Notes under the pieces: generated by a model
The model's database searches: none
The model's input: the letters and a program-made list of their open reading frames with translations, nothing else
Told to the model about the DNA's origin: nothing
Shown here: positions 1-7,769 of the stretch, in pieces
Numbering within the stretch: position 1 is the first letter of the stretch
How the letters are laid out: each line of letters begins with the position of its first letter
Translations under genes and position numbers: made by a program
Assembly: GCF_020829645.1 (NCBI RefSeq)
Contig: NZ_JAIVFS010000005.1
Span: 62,001-126,000, forward strand
DNA length: 64,000 bases
Reading direction: 5' to 3'
Origin: Nostoc mirabile CHAB5784
GTDB lineage: Bacteria; Cyanobacteriota; Cyanobacteriia; Cyanobacteriales; Nostocaceae

Positions 1-2
1 AC

Positions 3-239
3 ACATGGCTCAATAATAATCTCGCACTCATAGACGAAGGTTTGAGTGATGAGGTTCTAGCTAAAGAATTTGGTTTCAACAATAGAAATGCAGCAGGCAC
101 AAAGCAAATACTAGATTTAAGTAACAATTCGGTTCAGGTATCTAAAGTCCCCGAAGGAAGCATAATTATAGGTTTACTAGCAGTGTGTAGTTTGGGATTT
201 AGCCTCAAGCAGAAATTCAATCCAAAATTTAAAATTTAA
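3..239 (+). CDS. PEP-CTERM-type protein, C-terminal fragment cut by the window edge
   Basis: The frame is open from the first bases of the window to the TAA at 237-239, so only the last 78 or so codons are seen. The visible C-terminus has the layout of a PEP-CTERM sorting signal: a short VPEG motif, a hydrophobic segment (roughly IIIGLLAVCSLGFSL) and a basic tail (KQKFNPKFK). Family knowledge: such tails mark exported proteins processed by an exosortase and are common in Nostoc. Here the canonical VPEP reads VPEG, so the second proline is missing. Nothing can be said about the function of the missing N-terminal domain. An internal TTG at 42 could start a 65-residue peptide, but the continuous upstream frame makes that unlikely. 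Confidence 0.6.
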   Translation, partial: TWLNNNLALIDEGLSDEVLAKEFGFNNRNAAGTKQILDLSNNSVQVSKVPEGSIIIGLLAVCSLGFSLKQKFNPKFKI

Positions 240-294
240 AATCTAAAACTGGTCAGTGTCAAAGGGATAAAAACAAAAGTCGGAGGCGATCGCT

Positions 295-1584
295 ATGGTA
301 TCAGTCAGCGATGCACAAGCAATTATTTTAAATTTAGTACAACCGTTGGATCACCAGCGTGATACAGAAGTTGTCGATTTATTAGTAGCAGATAGTCGGA
401 TTTTGGCAGTGCCTGTCACCAGTCCGCTAGATTTTCCCCATTGGGATAATTCGGCAATGGATGGCTACGCAGTTCGCTATGAAGATGTACAGCATAGCAG
501 CGAAAACCCAGCCGTTTTAGAAATTGTTGAAGATATTCCGGCTGGGTATCAGCCCAAGTCTACCATTCAACCAGGGCAAGCCGCGCGGATTTTCACAGGT
601 GCGGTGATCCCAGCAGGTGCGGATACTGTAGTCATGCAAGAAAAGACACGCCGCGAGGAAAACCGTGTATTTATCCTGGATGCGCCAAAACCGCAAGAAT
701 TTGTCAGACAAAAAGCATCTTTTTACCAAGCCAGAACACAACTATTACCAGCAGCAATTAAGTTAAATGCTCCAGAAATTGCCGTATTGGCAGCAGCACA
801 ATGTCCGCAATTAAGTGTTTACCGCCGTCCGCGTGTGGCAATTTTTTCCACTGGTGATGAGTTGATGACAGTTGAACAACCGTTGCAACCGGGGCAAATT
901 GTAGATTCTAATCAGTATGCGCTAGCAGCTTTGGTGAGACAAAGTGGTGCAGAACCAATACTTTTAGGCATAGTCAAAGACGATCCAGTTGCTTTGGAGA
1001 AAGTTATTGCCCACGCCGTTGCGATCGCTGATATAGTTCTCTCTTCTGGTGGTGTCTCAGTAGGAGATTATGACTATGTTGATAAAATTCTAGAGTCACT
1101 AAAAGCAAAAATCCACATTCGGGCTGTAGAAATGAGGCCAGGAAAACCCCTCACCGTCGCCACATTCCCCACTCCCCCTACTCCCTCATCTCCCTCATCT
1201 CCCCCTACTTCCCCACTCCCCACTCCCCACTCCCCACTCTACTTTGGTTTACCAGGAAACCCTGCTGCTGTGTTGGTGACATTTTGGCGGTTTGTGCTAC
1301 CAGCAATCAAGAAACTTTCGGGAATTACTGAAGGTTGGGAACCAGTGTTTTTGAAAGTGCGATCGCATCATGAGTTGCGATCAAACGGCAAGCGCGAAAC
1401 TTACCTTTGGGGTAAATTGCATTTAATTGATGGAGTTTACGAATTTCATCAAGCTAATGGTAGTCAAAGTTCCGGCAATTTAATTAATTTAGCTCAAACC
1501 AATGCTTTAGCTGTTCTCCCGGTGGGTAAAACATTAATTTACCCACAAGAAGAGGTGCAAGTTTTGCAGCTTAGTAATGGGTAA
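295..1584 (+). CDS. moeA: Molybdopterin molybdenumtransferase MoeA
   Basis: 429-residue MoeA, which inserts molybdate into adenylated molybdopterin in the last step of molybdenum cofactor synthesis (cytoplasm; nitrate reductase is the expected client). Family motifs seen: WDNSAMDGYAV near residue 50, FTGAVIPAGADTVV near 100, FSTGDELM near 183, SSGGVSVGDYDYV near 250, MRPGKPL near 280 and GLPGNPAA near 318. Start ATG 295 has a GGAGG Shine-Dalgarno at about 282, and a HIP1 palindrome lies between it and the ATG. Oddity: a Pro/Ser/Thr-rich insert of about 24 residues (DNA 1165-1240), encoded by CCCCACT-type repeats, sits between the MRPGKP motif and the GLPGNP motif. It keeps the frame and probably forms a surface loop. 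Upstream and downstream neighbours are unrelated. Confidence 0.93.
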   Translation: MVSVSDAQAIILNLVQPLDHQRDTEVVDLLVADSRILAVPVTSPLDFPHWDNSAMDGYAVRYEDVQHSSENPAVLEIVEDIPAGYQPKSTIQPGQAARIFTGAVIPAGADTVVMQEKTRREENRVFILDAPKPQEFVRQKASFYQARTQLLPAAIKLNAPEIAVLAAAQCPQLSVYRRPRVAIFSTGDELMTVEQPLQPGQIVDSNQYALAALVRQSGAEPILLGIVKDDPVALEKVIAHAVAIADIVLSSGGVSVGDYDYVDKILESLKAKIHIRAVEMRPGKPLTVATFPTPPTPSSPSSPPTSPLPTPHSPLYFGLPGNPAAVLVTFWRFVLPAIKKLSGITEGWEPVFLKVRSHHELRSNGKRETYLWGKLHLIDGVYEFHQANGSQSSGNLINLAQTNALAVLPVGKTLIYPQEEVQVLQLSNG

Positions 1585-1611
1585 TAGAGAATGTGGACAA
1601 GCAAAATAACC

Positions 1612-1650
1612 TATTACAAATGACAAATGACAAATGACAAATTACAAATG
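1612..1650. repeat. Heptamer STRR array (ACAAATG type)
   Basis: About five degenerate copies of a 7-bp unit (ACAAATG) follow moeA. Short tandemly repeated repetitive sequences of this period are typical of heterocystous cyanobacteria. No coding role is evident. Confidence 0.8.
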
Positions 1651-1665
1651 GCTAGTCTAAAATAT

Positions 1666-1832
1666 AGGGCTATTTCATTCTATACATAAACCGCCCAGAA
1701 CTAAAGTTCTTTGGCTTTTAGCTAAAGTCCGTTAAAACGGACTAGAACCTTTTCTCAGTCATCTTTAGATGACTTTCGCTATTAGACTCAGAATTCATTC
1801 TGAGGCGGGCTAGATGAGAATGAAATAGCTCT
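1666..1832. mobile_element. 167-bp MITE-like element, copy 1, with 10-bp flanking direct repeats
   Basis: The ends are inverted: AGGGCTATTTCATTCT at the left and AGAATGAAATAGCTCT at the right. The interior holds several hairpins, including one around AGTCCGTTAAAACGGACT and one around CAGAATTCATTCTG. The sequence GTCTAAAATA occurs immediately outside at 1655-1664 (one base from the end) and again at 1833-1842. The right copy contains the stop codon of the minus-strand gene at 1835. A second copy at 31654-31819 has the same interior and a different 10-bp direct repeat. No transposase is encoded, so it must be mobilised in trans. The TSD length would fit an IS4-type transposase (inference). Confidence 0.8.
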
Positions 1833-1834
1833 GT

Positions 1835-3067
1835 CTAAAATACCTGCTCAAAAGCCTCAATCAAGCTGTTAACTTCCTCAAGGGTGTTGTAATGTACCAT
1901 ACTCACCCGGACTATTCCACCTTGCGATGCTAAACCCAGGTATTCAATCAGCCGTTTAGCATAAAAGTCTCCGTAGCGAATCGCAATATAATGTTGGTCA
2001 ATTTTTGCCGGAATGGTTGAGCTATTCATTCCATCTACTACAAAAGATATAGTTGGCACACGGAATTTACGGTTAGCTTTTGATTGACCAATCACTCGCA
2101 CATTAGACTTGCTGTTGAGGTAATTTAGAAGGCGATCGCTAATATGTTCTTCATGTATGCTAATTAAATCAAACGTCTGCACCATTTGATTTCTCAAATC
2201 AGGTGCAGTTTGATTGCCGTAGTGCAATTGTGCTAATTCACTTAGATAATCACATAAACCCAACATTCCATAACTTAATTCAAAATTGACATTCCCTAAC
2301 TGAAATTTATAAGGTATATCTGTCTGGTCAATAAAATAATGATTAAGACCAGGTAATCTTAATAAATGTTCTTCTTTGCCATAAAGTAAAGCATGATGTG
2401 GCCCGTAAACTTTATAACAACTCAAAGCATAGAAATCAACATCTAAATCTTGGACATCAACTAATCTGTGGGGTGCATAAGCTACACCATCCACACAAAT
2501 CATCGCGTTGCGATCGTGTACAAATGCAGCAATTTCTTTGATAGGATTGATGGTTCCCAGAACATTAGAAGCATGAGTCAAGGCTACTAGTTTGGTGCGC
2601 TGACTCATCAATGGTTCCAAATCTGCTAAATTAAGTTCCAAGCTATCTGGGCGAATTTGCCACACTTTAACCTTCATTCCTTGTTTTTCGAGAGCAACCC
2701 AAGCACCAATATTGGCCTCATGGTCACAATTAGTAACAATAATTTCATCACCAGGTGTAAAGGTTTGACCAAGACAAATTGAAAGAACTTTCAACATCAT
2801 TGTAGTAGATGGGCCCATAACCACTTCTTTATAAGAATTGGCGTTAATCAAAGTAGCCATTCCCCTAATTGCTAAAGCCAATCGTTCTCCTGCAAGTTGA
2901 GAAACTGCATAAGAAGCTCCCAACTGGACATCAGAACTCAGAAGAAATTCGCTAATTCTATCTACTACTTTTTTCAGGGTTTGTGACCCGCCAGCATTAT
3001 CAAAAAATGTCCATTCACCAGCTAGGGCGGGAAAATATTGCCGAACTTTATCAAGATTCAGGAGCAT
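1835..3067 (-). CDS. Cysteine desulfurase-like aminotransferase class V protein
   Basis: 410 residues of the PLP-dependent class V aminotransferase fold. The sequence resembles the cysteine-desulfurase-like subfamily in which an N-terminal FDNAGGSQ motif (residues 22-29) replaces the usual LDN/AA. Visible features: DHEAN near 115-119, the VDGVAYAPH segment near 192-200 where the PLP-binding Asp sits, and SCYKVYGPHHALLYG, whose Lys219 is the expected Schiff-base lysine. The substrate is not determined. Some relatives act on cysteine, but this subfamily is poorly characterised, so assignment to Fe-S cluster supply would be a guess. It stands alone between moeA and a DUF4327 gene, and its stop codon lies inside a MITE target duplication. 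Confidence 0.85.
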   Translation of the reverse strand: MLLNLDKVRQYFPALAGEWTFFDNAGGSQTLKKVVDRISEFLLSSDVQLGASYAVSQLAGERLALAIRGMATLINANSYKEVVMGPSTTMMLKVLSICLGQTFTPGDEIIVTNCDHEANIGAWVALEKQGMKVKVWQIRPDSLELNLADLEPLMSQRTKLVALTHASNVLGTINPIKEIAAFVHDRNAMICVDGVAYAPHRLVDVQDLDVDFYALSCYKVYGPHHALLYGKEEHLLRLPGLNHYFIDQTDIPYKFQLGNVNFELSYGMLGLCDYLSELAQLHYGNQTAPDLRNQMVQTFDLISIHEEHISDRLLNYLNSKSNVRVIGQSKANRKFRVPTISFVVDGMNSSTIPAKIDQHYIAIRYGDFYAKRLIEYLGLASQGGIVRVSMVHYNTLEEVNSLIEAFEQVF

Positions 3068-3462
3068 AGTATAAGTTTTTTGGAGAATGTTCTTTACCCT
3101 AGCCTACCTTTTGGCAAGTCCCCCAGAGAGCATCATATCCTCTCTTGGTGTTTACAGCTTGTTATGCCAGCCTTCTTACTCTGCAAGAATCTCTCTAGAG
3201 GGGGTATACTTGGGGACTCAAAGAGGATCTTACTGACATATAGCGATTCCCGTATGGGTAAGGTACAAAAAAATCATTAACCACAGATACTAGTAGGCAC
3301 ATGCCCTCATTCAATTGAGAATCGCTATATCTAACTTCCTGCAAGGGTTAATGTCTTGATTCTTTACAATTATCGTCAATTTTATTTGATAAGTTTAAGG
3401 TAGAGCCAAAGCAACTATTGTTTTGATTTTTAATTCCTTAATTGAAAACAAAGGAACGAGCT
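3068..3462. other. Intergenic region, no gene recognised
   Basis: This 395-bp stretch holds the divergent upstream regions of the desulfurase-like gene and the DUF4327 gene. An 80-codon open frame at 3038-3280 overlaps the start of the desulfurase gene and has no family features. A GGAAC ribosome-binding-like stretch lies just before ATG 3463. No hairpin terminator or tRNA seen. Confidence 0.5.
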
Positions 3463-3684
3463 ATGGATACTACGGTAAAATACAACATTGAGGTTATCAA
3501 GGAAGAAGCACTTAAACTTGTTAAAAAGAGACTTGTTAACCGTCAGCAGTCAATTTATACCCTGTGTAAATATATTCCTTATCGTGACTGGCTTAATTTT
3601 GAACTTGAGTTAGAAAAAAACGAATTTCTGCTCAGAGATAGAATTATCGACCTATTGAGTGACGAATCGTGGGAAAACGATTGA
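3463..3684 (+). CDS. DUF4327-family small protein
   Basis: 73-residue protein beginning MDTTVKYNIEVIKEEA, with the conserved core RQQSIYTLCKYIPYRDW and a C-terminal LRDRIIDLL...WEND. This pattern matches my recollection of DUF4327, a short cyanobacterium-specific family of unknown function. Start chosen at ATG 3463, which is preceded by AAGGAAC. A TTG seven codons upstream (3442) is less likely. It is soluble, with no signal peptide or membrane segment. It has no operon partner: the next plus-strand gene is kilobases away and an IS remnant follows. No function can be stated. Confidence 0.75.
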   Translation: MDTTVKYNIEVIKEEALKLVKKRLVNRQQSIYTLCKYIPYRDWLNFELELEKNEFLLRDRIIDLLSDESWEND

Positions 3685-3825
3685 GGCTGCATTTAGAAGC
3701 TGAACCTTTTTAGCAGCATCCCAATAAAATTAAAATTAAAAATTCCTTTTTAAGCATTAAAAAGCCTCAAATTACGTTGGGGGTTATAAACAAGAGATTA
3801 TTAGAGGTTATTTATAAAGTAATAG

Positions 3826-4153
3826 GGTGCGGCTCTTTTAAAAAGAGAAACAATAAACCTCTTGCGAAAATCCTTGATCCGCCAGGGACTCAAGTCCCTC
3901 TCTTATAGCAAAAGTCCGTTTAAACGGACTAAAATTATTGTTATTAGTCGGTTTAAACCGACTTGAGCTATTAGCCCGAAAATTTATTTTCGGGCGGATG
4001 TTCCACTTTTGCAAGAGGTCTAATGAAGTTAGACAACCATTGGGAGTGATGGTGGAGTAAGAGAGCAGCTTCTGCACCTGTTAGGCTCAACCTCGCGCCA
4101 GTGATATCCATTTTGTGTTTAACTTGGTATCGTCTTTTGATAAGAGCCGCACC
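3826..4153 (-). mobile_element. Decayed IS remnant, ISKra4-like transposase C-terminus
   Basis: GGGTGCGGCTCTT at 3826 and its inverse AAGAGCCGCACCC at 4141-4153 bound the element. On the minus strand, downstream of the right end, the frame reads KHKMDITGARLSLTGAEAA. It resembles the C-terminal MDITGARW.L.GAEA motif that I associate with ISKra4-family transposases. The rest of the transposase is missing. A hairpin-rich repeat (3857-4020) is inserted in the remnant, so the element is dead. Family assignment is from memory of the motif. Confidence 0.55.
3857..4020. repeat. Hairpin-rich inverted-repeat element nested in the IS remnant
   Basis: The ends are ACCTCTTGCGAAAAT and the near inverse ACTTTTGCAAGAGGT. 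The interior has three hairpins, including AAGTCCGTTTAAACGGACT and CCCGAAAATTTATTTTCGGG. The architecture is similar to the 167-bp element at 1666 but the ends differ. Related ends occur at 26144, 29439 and 34929. Confidence 0.65.
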
Positions 4154-4181
4154 CAAATTATCAAGAGTGAATAATTCTTGG

Positions 4182-5213
4182 CTAATATCGAATTCGCGGA
4201 TCTACATAAGCATTTAAAATATCAATTAAAATGCTGGCACTCACAACGATCGCACCAAAAAATACTAGCACTCCCTGAACTGTGGGATAATCGCGATCGG
4301 CGATCGCTTGATAGAGTCGATTAGCTAACCCAGGCCAAGAAAATGTTACCTCCGTCAAAATCGCTCCACCTAACAGAGACGCAAAGGTTAATCCCAAGAC
4401 TGTAATTACCGGAATTAACGCATTTTTTAAGGCATGGGAGGCTAAAATCTTATTTTCACCAATACCTCTGGCTCTAGCGGCTTCTACATAATCTGCTTGT
4501 AAGGTTTGCTTTAAATTCACTCGTACAATTCGCTCAAAAATCCCACTGAGCAAAATTCCTAGTGTGAGACTCGGTAAGGCAAGATGGTGCAAAGATGTGA
4601 AAAACTGAGTGAAATTTCCACCGAGCAAGCTATCAATTGTATACAATCCAGTGACAGTAGTGGGAGCCGGAAGATTGGGCGGAAAGCGGTTGGAATTGGG
4701 AAACCAACCCAGTTGGACTGAGAAAATCAACTGCAAAAGCATTCCCGCCCAAAACATGGGGAGTGCGTAGGTGATGATACCAAATAAGCGCCCACCAACA
4801 TCAAAATATGTCCCAGGACGAGAAGCGGAAAGAGTCCCAACCGCAATTCCAACGATGAGTGCAACCGCCATACTACATACTGCTAACTCCACCGTCGCTG
4901 GGAAATATTGTCCAATTATGTCCCAAACATTTTGTCCTCGACTCATTAAAGACGTTCCCAAATCAAAACGTAGTATGCTTCCCAAATAATTGAGGTACTG
5001 TAGCCACAAAGGAAGGTTTAAACCTAGTTGTTTTCGCAATTCTTCTTTAGCAGCTTCTGGCGCACGTCCGCCGAGAATTGCATCTGCTGGATCTCCTGGT
5101 GTTGCTCTTAGTAAAAGAAATACAATGGTGATAATAGTTAATAGCTGAAGTGGCGCAAGAAGCAACCGAGAAACAATGTAATATTGTAAAGCTTTAGAGC
5201 GAGACATAAGCAA
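4182..5213 (-). CDS. ABC transporter permease, DppB/OppB type
   Basis: 343-residue integral membrane permease of the peptide/nickel (family 5) importers. It has an N-terminal membrane segment (LLTIITIVFLLL), the family's PGDPADAILGG stretch, about six hydrophobic helices, and the cytoplasmic EAA loop EAARARGIGENKILASHALK near residue 245, which contacts the ATPase. The C-terminus ends DILNAYVDPRIRY, typical of DppB-like proteins. It lies downstream of the matching binding-protein gene on the same strand, but two MITEs separate them by about 450 bp. No second permease or ATPase lies in this window, so partners must be encoded elsewhere. Substrate (dipeptide, oligopeptide, nickel or glutathione) cannot be decided. 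Confidence 0.9.
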   Translation of the reverse strand: MLMSRSKALQYYIVSRLLLAPLQLLTIITIVFLLLRATPGDPADAILGGRAPEAAKEELRKQLGLNLPLWLQYLNYLGSILRFDLGTSLMSRGQNVWDIIGQYFPATVELAVCSMAVALIVGIAVGTLSASRPGTYFDVGGRLFGIITYALPMFWAGMLLQLIFSVQLGWFPNSNRFPPNLPAPTTVTGLYTIDSLLGGNFTQFFTSLHHLALPSLTLGILLSGIFERIVRVNLKQTLQADYVEAARARGIGENKILASHALKNALIPVITVLGLTFASLLGGAILTEVTFSWPGLANRLYQAIADRDYPTVQGVLVFFGAIVVSASILIDILNAYVDPRIRY

Positions 5214-5270
5214 TTTAAAATTATAAATGCAGTTTTGAAATGAAACTATTTTAGCTATTAACTAGATATA

Positions 5271-5409
5271 TATAGCAATCCTAAATCATTCGTGAAAATC
5301 TCTCTTTATTCTCTCTGCGTTCTCTGTGCCTCTGCGGTAGCCTACGCCAAGCCACTCTGCGTCTACATTATAAAAAATTATTTTTCACAAATCAGATAGG
5401 TTTGCTATA
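5271..5409. mobile_element. 139-bp MITE-like repeat with imperfect terminal inverted repeats
   Basis: The left end TATAGCAATCCTAAATCA and the right end (reverse complement TATAGCAAACCTATCTGA) match imperfectly over about 28 bp and both finish at GTGAAAA. The interior contains the CTCTGCGTTCTCTGTGCC-type sequence often seen dispersed in cyanobacteria. It sits between the permease and binding-protein genes. Confidence 0.6.
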
Positions 5410-5433
5410 TTGAACAAAAAATATTTTATTTAA

Positions 5434-5608
5434 GAGGATGTTTGAAAAGTGGTATGTTGTGATTTTAATCGAATTATTACCCCCCTTAGTCCCCCCGATA
5501 TATTGGGGGGAAACAAGAAAATCCGGTTCCCTCCCCAATATATCGGGGAGGGTTAGGGTGGGGTAAAAAAATATTTGATACATCAATCATGACTTTTCAA
5601 ACACCCTC
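5434..5608. mobile_element. 175-bp MITE, GAGGATGTTTGAAAAGT family, TSD TAA
   Basis: The left end is GAGGATGTTTGAAAAGT and the right end is ACTTTTCAAACACCCTC. TAA precedes (5431-5433) and follows (5609-5611), a 3-bp target duplication of TWA type. The interior has the GC-rich core with CCCCCCGATATATTGGGGGG. Family members occur at 16370, 18927, 30803 and 38935. Confidence 0.8.
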
Positions 5609-5611
5609 TAA

Positions 5612-5665
5612 TAGTCAAAAGTCAATGGTCAACAGTTATGACTAATGACTAATGACTAATGACTA
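5612..5665. repeat. Heptamer STRR (ATGACTA type)
   Basis: Consecutive GACTAAT/ATGACTA units run up to the stop codon of the binding-protein gene. The same heptamer family recurs at 11750-11803. Confidence 0.75.
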
Positions 5666-7315
5666 CTTTTTAATTGTCTGGTAAACCAGAATTTGGGTCG
5701 GGTTAAGTTGTACGCTGTTCACACCATTTCGGGCAAATACATAGTCTTTGCTTTGCCATAAAGGAACATAAGGTACATCAGTAGCTACTTGCGTTTGAAT
5801 TTCTGCAAAAATTTTCTGACGCACTTCGGGATTTAGTTCTTTGCGTTGCTGATCAATCAGTTTATTGATGGCTTCGCTATAGTAAAACGAACCCTGAGTT
5901 TGACTGCCTCCATCTTCGCATCCTTTAGCAACTGAACCTTTATCACAAGACAAAAACGGCTGGACGTAATTATCTGGGTCTAAAAAGTCTGGATACCAAT
6001 CAAGTAAAGCTCCTGGATATAAACCTTTAGAAATGTCTTTAAAAAAGGCAGGCCCTTCTGCTTGGGTGACTTCAAATTGCAGTATTCCATCCATTTTCGC
6101 ATCCACAAGAGATTTGAGCGTCTGTGCTGCCAAACTCCGAGTAGGTGAACTAGAAGGATACCAAATTTGTACTTTTGCAGGATTCTCTTTGGAAAAACCA
6201 GCAGTAGTTAATAATTTTTTAGCTTGATCAAAGTTAGCATCGCCATATTTATCTTTAAATAATGGCACAGAAACATTAAACGTTGTGGGAATCATGCTAT
6301 AAAGCGGATCTGCTTGACCAAGTAATGCCCGCTCATTTAACAGTGGACGGTCAATTATTGATGCGATCGCTTGTCTTACCTCTAATTTATCTAAAGGCTG
6401 CTGATTCCGGTTTAATACCAGATAACTTACTACGCTACCTTGAGCTGCGATCGCTTGCCAATCCCCTTTTTTACCGCCTTCTTCTAAGCTACGATTTTGA
6501 TCTGGCTGTAGCGACAGATAAGCTACATCGATTGCGCCTGTACGGAAAGCATTAAACAGATTAACCGGACTAGTTTGAATTTGCAGGTTAACACCCTTGT
6601 TAACTGGTTTTTCTCCCCAATACTTATCAAACACATCAAATCGAATTGAATCAGTACCATACTGTCCTAATTTGTAAGGGCCAGTCCCCACAAAAATATT
6701 CGGTTTGAATTTACCAGCACCAAGTTCGTAAGCTTTTGGCGAAACTGCACACACCCCAGGAAACGCCAGCAATGAAGGAAACGCTGCAAAGGGCTTTTTC
6801 AGCTTAATAGTTAATTCATACTCGCTTGGAGTTTTTACCGAATCTACTATATCACCTAGTAAAAATGAGGGTTTTCCTTTATTTTGAATAAAGCGGTTGA
6901 TGGTAAACGCCATTGCTTGGGCATTGAAGGGAGTCCCATCGTGAAAAACCACTCCCTGACGTAAGGGAATGGTATAAGTTAAGGCATCTTGACTGACTTT
7001 GGGTAATGCTGTAGCTAGCTGGGGCTTAATTTCTGTGCTTCCTGGTTCGTAGGTGTAGAGGCGATCGCTCATATTAAACACCAAACCTAAGGATGCTAAC
7101 TCATAAGTATCAGCCGGATCAAGGGTTCTCGGCTTTGCTGTTGTACCTATAGTAATACGACCATCACCTGTAGGGCTATTCACAGAACCCGATGGTGGCG
7201 TAGTAGTCTGTGGACGAGGAGCGCAACTAACAACTAAAAATAAACATAGACAGAACAAAGATAGGAATTGTGTAATCCGACCCCACCGTTTCACGGACAA
7301 GGAAAACCAGGTCAT
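5663..7315 (-). CDS. ABC transporter substrate-binding lipoprotein, family 5
   Basis: 550-residue periplasmic solute-binding protein of the DppA/OppA class. The N-terminus has basic residues, a hydrophobic run and a lipobox (LVVSC, Cys31), so it should be a lipoprotein anchored after processing. Family landmarks: TIGTTAKPRTLDPADTYE near 52, LRQGVVFHDGTPFNAQAMAFTINR near 115-140, VGTGPYKL near 206 and DWYPDFLDPDNYVQPFL near 440. The length is normal for the family. It delivers ligand to the permease encoded downstream at 4182-5213. The two-gene unit is incomplete because no ATPase or second permease lies nearby. Ligand unknown. Confidence 0.92.
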   Translation of the reverse strand: MTWFSLSVKRWGRITQFLSLFCLCLFLVVSCAPRPQTTTPPSGSVNSPTGDGRITIGTTAKPRTLDPADTYELASLGLVFNMSDRLYTYEPGSTEIKPQLATALPKVSQDALTYTIPLRQGVVFHDGTPFNAQAMAFTINRFIQNKGKPSFLLGDIVDSVKTPSEYELTIKLKKPFAAFPSLLAFPGVCAVSPKAYELGAGKFKPNIFVGTGPYKLGQYGTDSIRFDVFDKYWGEKPVNKGVNLQIQTSPVNLFNAFRTGAIDVAYLSLQPDQNRSLEEGGKKGDWQAIAAQGSVVSYLVLNRNQQPLDKLEVRQAIASIIDRPLLNERALLGQADPLYSMIPTTFNVSVPLFKDKYGDANFDQAKKLLTTAGFSKENPAKVQIWYPSSSPTRSLAAQTLKSLVDAKMDGILQFEVTQAEGPAFFKDISKGLYPGALLDWYPDFLDPDNYVQPFLSCDKGSVAKGCEDGGSQTQGSFYYSEAINKLIDQQRKELNPEVRQKIFAEIQTQVATDVPYVPLWQSKDYVFARNGVNSVQLNPTQILVYQTIKK

Positions 7316-7484
7316 ACAGTTAAATTTTATCTGATTAGCGGTGAGTGATTTTACTATATATTCGCTAGTTTTATAGCAATTTTTACAATTGCTTACTAAT
7401 CTACATACTTTTTATAGAGGGCTTTGCTCGGATAGATAGATTATGTTTATTCAGGATGATTAAGTAAAAATACTTTGATGCTAA

Positions 7485-7515
7485 CTATAGTATGTAGAAC
7501 TTTAGTATGCATAAG
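7485..7515. promoter_or_regulatory. Putative operator of the Xre/C-protein-like gene
   Basis: Two related boxes, CTATAGTATGTAG (7485) and TTAGTATGCATAAG (7502), lie 36-66 bp upstream of ATG 7551. A near copy, GCTAACTATAGTATACATAA, lies upstream of the divergently placed methylase (8865). C proteins of restriction-modification systems bind paired boxes upstream of their own gene. Function here is inferred from the shared motif. Confidence 0.5.
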
Positions 7516-7550
7516 TTTACTACTATCTTTAGTTGTCTTAGCAAAATTCT

Positions 7551-7769
7551 ATGAGAGCTGAGATACTTGATAAATTTGGAAAACGAGTCAGAGATGAAAG
7601 ATTGCAGAGAGGACTATCCCAAGAGGAATTAGCCGAAAAAGCAGAACTTCATCGCACATACATAGGAATGATTGAAAGAGGCGAAAAAAACATCACTCTT
7701 ATAAATATTGGAAAAATAGCTAAGGCGCTGGCTATAGCTGTAGATGAATTATTAAAAGATATTAATTAA
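7551..7769 (+). CDS. Xre-family HTH regulator, C-protein-like
   Basis: 72-residue single-domain helix-turn-helix protein. The HTH runs from about residue 18 to 60 (RGLSQEELAEKAELHRTYIGMIERGEKNITL), with the small size and the RTYIG.IERGEKN pattern common in restriction-modification controller proteins. No Shine-Dalgarno is visible before ATG 7551, compatible with a leaderless or weakly initiated message, as C genes often are. A Dam-type methylase faces it 180 bp downstream, on the opposite strand. Local base composition is more AT-rich than the flanking genes, which suggests acquisition by transfer. It could also be an ordinary phage-type repressor. Confidence 0.8.
   Translation: MRAEILDKFGKRVRDERLQRGLSQEELAEKAELHRTYIGMIERGEKNITLINIGKIAKALAIAVDELLKDIN

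Noticed and set aside
3038..3280. 80-codon plus-strand ORF across the desulfurase start
   Set aside because: Overlaps the conserved N-terminus of the opposite gene, has no ribosome-binding site and no family-like features.
3838..4077. Minus-strand ORF in the IS remnant
   Set aside because: Runs through inverted repeats; the neighbouring frame carries the transposase-like motif instead.
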